A program made the translations under genes and the position numbers. This document shows positions 1 to 4,227 of a stretch of 6,118 bases of DNA, in pieces. Each line of letters opens with the position of its first letter. Position 1 is the stretch's first letter. The stretch is from Nanobdellota archaeon (GTDB lineage: Archaea > Nanobdellota > Nanobdellia > SCGC-AAA011-G17 > VGLX01), in NCBI GenBank assembly GCA_018894775.1, contig JAHIPG010000066.1, positions 1 to 6,118 on the forward strand, in the 5' to 3' direction. The notes beneath the pieces are model-generated. The model saw only the letters and a list, made by a program, of their open reading frames with translations. It did not search any database and was not told where the DNA came from.

Positions 1-10
1 AAATCTTGAT

Positions 11-16
11 GGAGGT
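11..16 (+). promoter_or_regulatory. Shine-Dalgarno site of the secreted coiled-coil protein gene
   Basis: GGAGGT ends 6 nt before the ATG at 23, ideal spacing for the archaeal 16S anti-SD. It fixes this ATG as the start and shows the mRNA has a leader. The promoter must lie at or beyond the left window edge, since the 22 bases present contain no TATA box. Confidence 0.85.
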
Positions 17-22
17 AAACAA

Positions 23-1879
23 ATGAAAAGGAAAATAATATCAATATTTTTGCTGGTAGTATTCTTAGTTAGTTTATTCCCGGCAGCATTGGCGCAAGAA
101 GATACAGAGTTAGAAGGAGTGAATACAGCCCTAACAGAATATACAGAATTAGAAACAGAAGATGAATCAGAATTGCAAAGTATAGATAATATAGATTGCT
201 GGTCTGACAAACCAGACTATAGGCCAGGCTTTGATAAGGGATTCTTTATCTGGCAAGGTGACTGCGGAAAGTTCTGGTGGCTGGACTGGAGTGGGGACAC
301 AAGAGCAAAATGGAAGAAATGGTACAAACTAGTGTATAACACAGAACCAACTACAGAAGAACCAACATCAGAAGAAGTTTCAGCATTAGAAAATGCAGCA
401 GCAGCTATAGATACAAATAGTTTAACAACAGAAGAAGTAAGCGAACTACAAGAAGCTGGTGAAATAACTTCAGCAGCAATAGCAGATAGGCTTAGGAATG
501 CAGTAGGTGTTAGTAATACAGCTGTTGCAGTAAAAAAATTACAAATAAAGAGACCTAAACTGATGTATAAAGTTAGCGGAAAGATAACAAGTAATGGACA
601 AATTTTTGATGTGGGTGTAAGAAAGTTTGACAAGCGTGACAAAATACAGTTTAGATCATACAAAAATGTGATAGTGTTCAGTGGTTGGGTTGGTCCACAT
701 TTTGATGGAATATTCTTTAGAACTACTGGTGACAAAGTAACATTTGATCTAACATTTGATGGTAAGAAAAGGACAGATATAATCTACATTGGCAAGGCTA
801 AAAGAAACCCAGACAGCAATCCGTTTACATTAGGAGGCGATCCAGCAACTAGGAGAGCTTGTCCAGTTAATACTTTAATCTATAACCAAAAATGTGTTAA
901 TAGATTAGGAGATGTAGCTGTAACGTCAGAAGGTATTTCAGGAGACTTATCAAGCGGAGAAAAACCTACTGTTGAACCATCTGTTAGAAGTACAAGCCAA
1001 GGGATTGATAAAGAAAAGGCTATAGCTATATCTGCAAAACAATATATAACTAAAGCAAGAAAAGTAGATAAAGCAATAGTAAAAAGATACGTAGCAGCAA
1101 AGAATGAGTTCATAAAGGCAAGGCAACTGCAGCAGAATGCAAGAACTAAGTTCACTAATGCAAAGGCTAAGTGGACTGAATGTGAAGATTCTGAGACAGA
1201 GGATTGTAAGCAGGTTAAGAACAATATAAAAACAGGTTCTAAAAACTTCTTAGGTAATTCTGCAGATGCTATTATTAGGCATTTAGAGAGAATAAAGGCA
1301 AAGATTGAAGGTAGTGAAAATCTTACAGATGAAGAAGTTGAAGAAATCCTAGCTGAAATTGACGCTAAAATTGCTGAATTAGAGGCGCTTAAGGAGAAAG
1401 CAGAAGCTGCTGAAACAAAAGAAGAGATTAGAGAAGCTGCTCAAGAGATAAGAGATGCTTGGAAACCTATAAGGAACAGGGCTATCTACTGGGCTGCAAG
1501 GCTAACCAACGCTAAGATGGGCTTTATTACAGGTAAGATGGTTCAGCTTGAAAACAGGTTAGAGAAGACTGTTGAAAAGATGGAAACAAACGGAAAGGAT
1601 GTTTCAGAAATTGAGCCATTACTTGAAGAGTTCCATAGTTTGCTTGTAAGCGCTAAAGAGAACCATGAGGCTGGTGTGGAAGCATGGAAAGAGTTCAAAG
1701 AGAGCGGAGAACAATCTCAGCATGCTGAAGCTAAAAGGCTTATGAACCAGGCTAGAAAAGACGCTGTAGAAGCTCATAAAGTGCTTAAGCAGATCGTAAG
1801 AGAGATAAAAGAAGCTAAAGGAACCCAAGAGTTTGATGAGACAGAAGACGAAGAAGAAGAAGAGGAAACTGAGGAGTAA
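23..1879 (+). CDS. Large secreted protein with helical C-terminal half and acidic tail, function unknown
   Basis: I do not recognise the family. Residues 1-24 form a Sec signal peptide (basic KRK, hydrophobic core, cleavage after ALA, mature protein starting QED). Residues 25-57 are acidic. Residues 58-103 hold two cysteines (C59, C81) and a cluster of Trp/Tyr/Phe. A Thr/Glu/Ala-rich linker follows, then about 178-262 alternates short hydrophobic and polar stretches with several Gly, suggesting a beta-sandwich-like domain. C280 and C291 bracket a short loop, and C387/C395 a shorter one. From about 328 to 600 the chain is Ala/Glu/Lys-rich and predicted helical or coiled-coil, ending in a nearly pure Glu/Asp tail (603-618). 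No C-terminal membrane segment or recognisable sorting signal is visible, so it is probably released or bound non-covalently at the surface. Paired cysteines suggest disulfides outside the cell (inference). A lipoprotein gene follows 55 nt downstream. Ala, Ile and Val codon choice changes near residue 410. Open reading frame and export are well supported; role unknown. Confidence 0.9.
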   Translation: MKRKIISIFLLVVFLVSLFPAALAQEDTELEGVNTALTEYTELETEDESELQSIDNIDCWSDKPDYRPGFDKGFFIWQGDCGKFWWLDWSGDTRAKWKKWYKLVYNTEPTTEEPTSEEVSALENAAAAIDTNSLTTEEVSELQEAGEITSAAIADRLRNAVGVSNTAVAVKKLQIKRPKLMYKVSGKITSNGQIFDVGVRKFDKRDKIQFRSYKNVIVFSGWVGPHFDGIFFRTTGDKVTFDLTFDGKKRTDIIYIGKAKRNPDSNPFTLGGDPATRRACPVNTLIYNQKCVNRLGDVAVTSEGISGDLSSGEKPTVEPSVRSTSQGIDKEKAIAISAKQYITKARKVDKAIVKRYVAAKNEFIKARQLQQNARTKFTNAKAKWTECEDSETEDCKQVKNNIKTGSKNFLGNSADAIIRHLERIKAKIEGSENLTDEEVEEILAEIDAKIAELEALKEKAEAAETKEEIREAAQEIRDAWKPIRNRAIYWAARLTNAKMGFITGKMVQLENRLEKTVEKMETNGKDVSEIEPLLEEFHSLLVSAKENHEAGVEAWKEFKESGEQSQHAEAKRLMNQARKDAVEAHKVLKQIVREIKEAKGTQEFDETEDEEEEEETEE

Positions 1880-1899
1880 TTCCTCATTTTATCTTTTTT
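1871..1899 (+). terminator. Terminator after the secreted protein gene
   Basis: A 5-bp stem GAGGA/TCCTC (1871-1875 with 1881-1885, 5-nt loop) overlaps the stop codon and is followed by a T-rich run, TTTTATCTTTTTT (1887-1899). Archaeal termination depends mainly on the U-run. The next gene has its own promoter directly after, which fits termination here. Confidence 0.6.
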
Positions 1900-1900
1900 C

Positions 1901-1917
1901 CAAAGGTTTAAAAGTAA
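1901..1917 (+). promoter_or_regulatory. BRE/TATA promoter of the small lipoprotein gene
   Basis: TTTAAAAG at 1907-1914 is preceded by purine-rich CAAAGG, as expected for a TFB recognition element. The TATA centre lies about 25 nt before the ATG at 1935, so transcription should start almost at the start codon. That explains the absence of a Shine-Dalgarno site and implies a leaderless mRNA. Confidence 0.6.
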
Positions 1918-1934
1918 TAGAACACCAATAAAAC

Positions 1935-2177
1935 ATGAAAATGAATAAAACTTTAACGGTGATCTTAGCTCTTTTAGTAATATCCTCTTTACTCCTTGTA
2001 GGCTGCGGTAAGAAAGCTGCACCTAGCGGACCAGAAGAAGAATCTAAAGAAGTAGAGCAGACTCAAGAGACTGCTGAGATTGATTCTGAGTTGTCAGAAC
2101 TTGACAGTTTAGATGAAGATCTTGACATGAGCGAGCTTGATGATTTAGATAAAGAGCTTGAAGATATTGATTGGTAA
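1935..2177 (+). CDS. Small acidic lipoprotein, function unknown
   Basis: An 80-residue protein with a clear lipoprotein signal: KMNK, a hydrophobic core, then lipobox L21-V22-G23-C24. The mature chain should begin at Cys24 with a lipid anchor on the outer face of the membrane. Residues 25-33 are a Lys/Pro/Ser linker. The remainder is extremely acidic: about 23 Asp/Glu against 4 Lys in the 57-residue mature chain. Residues 54-77 are two adjacent 12-residue units, SELDSLDEDLDM and SELDDLDKELED, identical at 7 of 12 positions. Leu/Ile recur every 3-5 residues, so an amphipathic acidic helix is likely. A second ATG two codons in (1941) is possible, but TATA spacing favours 1935. It has its own promoter and no Shine-Dalgarno site. 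It could be a membrane anchor for a partner or a divalent-cation-binding peptide; both are guesses. Confidence 0.88.
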   Translation: MKMNKTLTVILALLVISSLLLVGCGKKAAPSGPEEESKEVEQTQETAEIDSELSELDSLDEDLDMSELDDLDKELEDIDW

Positions 2178-2183
2178 AAATCT

Positions 2184-2207
2184 CTTTTTCTTTTTTTTAT
2201 TTTTTTT
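2184..2207 (+). terminator. T-run terminator after the lipoprotein gene
   Basis: Three runs of 5, 8 and 8 T broken by single C and AT follow the TAA stop within 7 nt, a typical archaeal U-rich terminator with no clear hairpin. It overlaps the last codons of the convergent gene on the other strand, where the same bases encode the terminal GEKK and stop. Confidence 0.7.
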
Positions 2208-2709
2208 CCCCTGGTTCTTCCTGATATAACTGTTTCATCCAGATTCTTTTACCAGAATTAAGATCTTTTACTAACCATTTGGCTTCCTGTATCCATTGTT
2301 CCTGTATCTTCTCATCAACATCATCTTCCCATACGCTTACTAAGTTCTCTTCACCTTTATGATTATCAAAGTACATGCTTATTATTCCTGGCGCGTACAA
2401 TGGTACTAGTTCTTTTGGTACGTATCCCAATAATTCTCTTTTGTAACCTATTTTTTTGTTAATTACAGCAAACTCATGCCATAGTTTTTTGTCATCTTTA
2501 TTGCCGTCCCATTCTAGTTTATAGTGGAAAAATGTATCATTTACAAAACTTGATACTGCATCTTTGTTTATCGCTACCTGGATTAATCCATTACCATTAT
2601 TCTTGACATATATTTCATCCTCATCTTCAGCAAATGCTGGAGTTGATGCTCCGATTGCCATTGCTGCTGTTAGAATCAATACTTTTTTTGTTAGACCTTT
2701 TTTTTTCAT
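2197..2709 (-). CDS. Small secreted protein, function unknown
   Basis: 170 residues, family not recognised. Residues 1-27 are a strong Sec signal peptide: basic MKKKGLTKK, a hydrophobic Ala/Leu/Ile core, and A25-F26-A27 before an acidic EDEDE mature start. The mature domain has no cysteine, so neither lipidation nor disulfides apply, and no second membrane segment. It has six Trp (67, 77, 127, 139, 145, 157) and alternating hydrophobic stretches around 42-65, 78-98 and 102-114, suggesting a small mixed alpha/beta fold with a C-terminal helix about 131-150, then a short charged tail. It is convergent with the lipoprotein gene, with only 19 nt between stops. The start has no Shine-Dalgarno site; a TATA-like element about 30 nt upstream suggests a leaderless or very short-leader mRNA. 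The signal peptide directly after this ATG supports the start. Confidence 0.85.
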   Translation of the reverse strand: MKKKGLTKKVLILTAAMAIGASTPAFAEDEDEIYVKNNGNGLIQVAINKDAVSSFVNDTFFHYKLEWDGNKDDKKLWHEFAVINKKIGYKRELLGYVPKELVPLYAPGIISMYFDNHKGEENLVSVWEDDVDEKIQEQWIQEAKWLVKDLNSGKRIWMKQLYQEEPGEKK

Positions 2710-2734
2710 TGTATATTATTAGAAGGCAATTTTG

Positions 2735-2744
2735 TTAATAAATA
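2735..2744 (-). promoter_or_regulatory. TATA-like promoter of the small secreted protein gene
   Basis: On the minus strand TATTTATTAA lies with its centre about 30 nt before the ATG at 2709, predicting transcription start 0-5 nt before the start codon. No Shine-Dalgarno site is seen in the short interval. The sequence is AT-rich throughout, so the exact box is uncertain. Confidence 0.4.
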
Positions 2745-2784
2745 TTGTTGTAGAAAAAAAATATAATTTCTTTCTGGAGGTTTG

Positions 2785-2823
2785 CTTTCTATAATAATAT
2801 TATTTGTAATAAATTCTAGAAAG
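2785..2823. repeat. Inverted repeat CTTTCTA/TAGAAAG around an AT palindrome
   Basis: Arms at 2785-2791 and 2817-2823 are perfect 7-bp complements with a 25-nt loop that itself contains the 12-bp palindrome AATAATATTATT (2793-2804). A further CTTTCT copy sits at 2770-2775. It lies in the 171-bp gap between two minus-strand genes, downstream of one and upstream of the other. It could be part of a transcript end or a protein site, but AT-rich DNA makes such repeats likely by chance. Nothing else in the gap looks coding. Confidence 0.35.
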
Positions 2824-2837
2824 TGTAAAAAGACTTA

Positions 2838-2868
2838 TAAGAAAATAAGAAAAAAGTTTAGAAAAATA
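2838..2868 (-). terminator. T-rich terminator after the minus-strand CxxC gene
   Basis: Read on the minus strand, several T-runs (up to six T) begin 12 nt after the stop at 2881. This is the expected archaeal U-rich termination region. A second run of eight T on the same strand (2754-2761) may act as backup before the next minus-strand promoter. Confidence 0.55.
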
Positions 2869-2880
2869 ATTTAGTTCTGT

Positions 2881-3342
2881 TTAAAATTCTTCTTCATATA
2901 TCATTACGCAACGAAGTTTTTCTACTTCATCTGTATGATCAAATTCTTCGTTATGTACCAGTTTTTCTGGTTGTAATATCTGTAAATTTTCACAGAACTG
3001 TTTGAATTCTGGATGATAGTCAAGGCTTATAATATTTACATCTACTAGCGGAACGTAATCATTATCATCTAGCCCATATTTTTTTTCATCTCCTTCTCTT
3101 GGCTCTAGTGAGAATCCGTGCATCTTCTCTGGTGCTTGGCATCCTTTACATTTATGGTAATGGTCTAAGCGGTCATTTATTAGGTCTTCTAAACCTTTTC
3201 CTATTTCATCTTGTTCACAGAATTTCATGTATTCTTTTGCTGCTTTTCTTGCCAGCTCATCTATTGGTAGATCTTCTTCTGTTAGGATGTATGCTTCTGT
3301 TGCTGATATGTTTGTGTCATGGATTGATATCAAGTATGTCAT
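2881..3342 (-). CDS. Small acidic cytoplasmic protein with HxHxCxxC motif, function unknown
   Basis: 153 residues, not recognised. There is no signal peptide or membrane segment, so it should be cytoplasmic. The N-terminus (1-20) looks like a beta strand pair with Thr/Ser, followed by an acidic helix about 22-60. The central feature is H61-Y-H63-K-C65-K-G-C68, a compact set of possible metal ligands; C42, C117 and C145 are additional cysteines. Residues 77-96 are charged and probably a loop, and 97-108 is a hydrophobic strand. The last third is acidic and ends EEEF. The start is fixed by GGAGGG 5 nt upstream. It is transcribed divergently from the 177-residue protein gene, with 139 bp between start codons and a palindrome in the middle, suggesting shared control. 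Zinc binding is inferred from one motif. It could equally be a redox-sensitive or structural protein. Confidence 0.82.
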   Translation of the reverse strand: MTYLISIHDTNISATEAYILTEEDLPIDELARKAAKEYMKFCEQDEIGKGLEDLINDRLDHYHKCKGCQAPEKMHGFSLEPREGDEKKYGLDDNDYVPLVDVNIISLDYHPEFKQFCENLQILQPEKLVHNEEFDHTDEVEKLRCVMIYEEEF

Positions 3343-3347
3343 TTTTT

Positions 3348-3353
3348 CCCTCC
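3348..3353 (-). promoter_or_regulatory. Shine-Dalgarno site of the minus-strand CxxC gene
   Basis: On the minus strand GGAGGG is followed by five A and then the ATG at 3342. The strong match and good spacing decide this start. Confidence 0.85.
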
Positions 3354-3382
3354 TAAAATCTTTTTAGAGGGTTTATCTATGG

Positions 3383-3391
3383 TTATATAAA
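3383..3391 (-). promoter_or_regulatory. TATA box of the minus-strand CxxC gene
   Basis: On the minus strand TTTATATAA is centred 45 nt before the ATG, predicting a transcription start near 3361 and a leader of about 19 nt that contains the Shine-Dalgarno site. It is the counterpart of the box at 3436-3444 facing the other way. Confidence 0.65.
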
Positions 3392-3400
3392 TGTTTAGTT

Positions 3401-3414
3401 TTGGTAATTACCAA
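3401..3414. promoter_or_regulatory. Candidate operator: 14-bp palindrome between divergent promoters
   Basis: TTGGTAATTACCAA is a perfect palindrome located between the two divergent TATA boxes, 9 bp from the left box and 21 bp from the right. Its length and symmetry fit a site for a dimeric helix-turn-helix regulator. No regulator gene is recognised in the window, so the protein that would bind is unknown. Confidence 0.45.
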
Positions 3415-3435
3415 CTAGTAGTTAAAATAGTAAGG

Positions 3436-3444
3436 TTTATATAC
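3436..3444 (+). promoter_or_regulatory. TATA box of the 177-residue protein gene
   Basis: TTTATATAC is preceded by TAAGG and centred 42 nt before the ATG at 3482. The predicted transcription start near 3466 gives a leader of about 16 nt that just includes the Shine-Dalgarno site. Confidence 0.7.
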
Positions 3445-3469
3445 TTAAACTTAGCCTAAAACAGCATTT

Positions 3470-3475
3470 GGAGGG
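3470..3475 (+). promoter_or_regulatory. Shine-Dalgarno site of the 177-residue protein gene
   Basis: GGAGGG lies 6 nt before the ATG at 3482 and matches the hexamer used by the divergent gene. It fixes the start. Confidence 0.85.
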
Positions 3476-3481
3476 CATAAA

Positions 3482-4015
3482 ATGGAACGTTATTTTACTG
3501 AAAAATTAACTCATGATGAATTAGATGCTAAGATTATGGAAGCATGGAAAGAACATAATGATTATGAAATTAATAAAAAAGATTATGGAAGGGATGATGC
3601 TGTTGTTATTCAAAGCTTAACAGATACTATTGAAAAAGATCTTGAAGCAGTTGATTTTAATTGTGAAAATGTAGACTTAGAAGGTTTCAAAACATTAGAT
3701 AATGGCTTGACCTATGTTGGTGTTCACGCTGGTGGTGATTGGGAAGTTATGCTATACTTCGCTATTTACTGGGACGGTTCTGAACTAAGAGCATATATTC
3801 CTGAAGACGGTAATCCTTGGAATACCGATGTTAATTATGCTTATGGCAACCATAATTCAGATGTATACAATGCTATAGACAGAGGATTCTTTAAGGATAC
3901 AGAAGGGAAGACAGGAGATGATTTACAATGCTTGTTTGAAGAGAAGTATATAGAGCCGGATTTTGATAAGATTCATGCTGAGATGCAGAAGAATATTAAA
4001 TTCAAAGAAAAATGA
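3482..4015 (+). CDS. Acidic cytoplasmic protein of 177 residues, function unknown
   Basis: Not recognised. No signal peptide or membrane helix is visible. Residues 1-57 are charged and helical, with acidic patches. Residues 74-108 form the hydrophobic core, with a Gly-rich turn HAGGDWE (82-88) between likely strands, then a long strand reading LYFAIYWDG (91-99). A loop at 109-130 rich in Asn, Asp, Tyr and Gly (DGNPWNTD, then YGNHNSD) looks like a surface binding or catalytic loop. The C-terminal third is acidic to mixed helix. Only two cysteines (61, 150) are present, so metal binding through cysteine is unlikely. The gene is divergent from the CxxC protein gene, and both share the intergenic palindrome and the same type of promoter and Shine-Dalgarno site, so co-regulation is plausible. 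Downstream is a 212-bp non-coding stretch without a clear T-run near the stop. Confidence 0.85.
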   Translation: MERYFTEKLTHDELDAKIMEAWKEHNDYEINKKDYGRDDAVVIQSLTDTIEKDLEAVDFNCENVDLEGFKTLDNGLTYVGVHAGGDWEVMLYFAIYWDGSELRAYIPEDGNPWNTDVNYAYGNHNSDVYNAIDRGFFKDTEGKTGDDLQCLFEEKYIEPDFDKIHAEMQKNIKFKEK

Positions 4016-4095
4016 ACAAGAGATTATTCGTTATTTGCCCTTTGAAAAAATATGATACAAAACTTCTTACTAGAGATTCATATCCATGAGGGAGA

Positions 4096-4107
4096 CTTTT
4101 ATAAAAG
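4096..4107. promoter_or_regulatory. TATA-like palindrome CTTTTATAAAAG in non-coding DNA
   Basis: This perfect 12-bp palindrome resembles a strong TATA box in either direction. It lies in the 4016-4227 gap, about 125 nt before infB. If used on the plus strand, transcription would start near 4127, giving infB a leader of about 100 nt or a separate small RNA. The rest of the gap holds no tRNA, no complete C/D box set and no convincing reading frame. An inverted repeat, AAGAAAT-A-ATTTCTT, is at 4166-4180. Confidence 0.3.
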
Positions 4108-4191
4108 CCAGCTAAGTAGGGATTGTAAAGGAGCTATTTATCATAAGGGTAGTTGTGTCTTGTCTAAGAAATAATTTCTTTCATAGTTAAC

Positions 4192-4200
4192 TTTAAAAAG
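4192..4200 (+). promoter_or_regulatory. TATA box of infB
   Basis: TTTAAAAAG is centred 32 nt before the infB ATG, predicting a transcription start around 4222 and a leader of only a few bases. There is no Shine-Dalgarno site before this ATG, in line with near-leaderless translation. A small AGAC/GTCT inverted repeat (4199-4202, 4208-4211) lies between the box and the start. Confidence 0.55.
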
Positions 4201-4227
4201 ACTTCTCGTCTAAAAATCTCAAGTAAG

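Noticed and set aside
217..735. 172-codon minus-strand frame inside the secreted protein gene
   Set aside because: Opposite-strand shadow of a gene with a signal peptide, Shine-Dalgarno site and coherent domains; its translation is a Ser/Leu/Thr-rich mirror of the codon bias with no start signal.
880..1224. 114-codon minus-strand frame with hydrophobic stretches
   Set aside because: Antisense to the helical Lys/Ala/Glu region; hydrophobic character follows from reading those codons backwards. No Shine-Dalgarno or promoter evidence.
1619..2022. Two overlapping minus-strand frames across the 3' end of the secreted gene and the lipoprotein start
   Set aside because: One has a long Ser run that is simply the reverse of the GAA/GAG acidic tail; both cross a terminator and promoter of the plus strand.
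2782..2874. TTG-started 30-codon plus-strand frame with a hydrophobic start and basic end (toxin-like) after GGAGG
   Set aside because: GGAGG is only 1 nt from the TTG, too close to act as a ribosome site; no ATG in frame, and the region is AT-rich and fits a minus-strand terminator.
3099..3356. 85-codon plus-strand frame rich in Leu
   Set aside because: Antisense to the CxxC protein gene, which has a strong Shine-Dalgarno site and TATA box; the Leu richness mirrors Glu/Lys codons.
4081..4190. tRNA, C/D-box or H/ACA RNA in the gap before infB
   Set aside because: No T-loop motif, no paired C and D boxes (no CTGA), and no ACA-type end; only a weak stem with several G-U pairs could be drawn.
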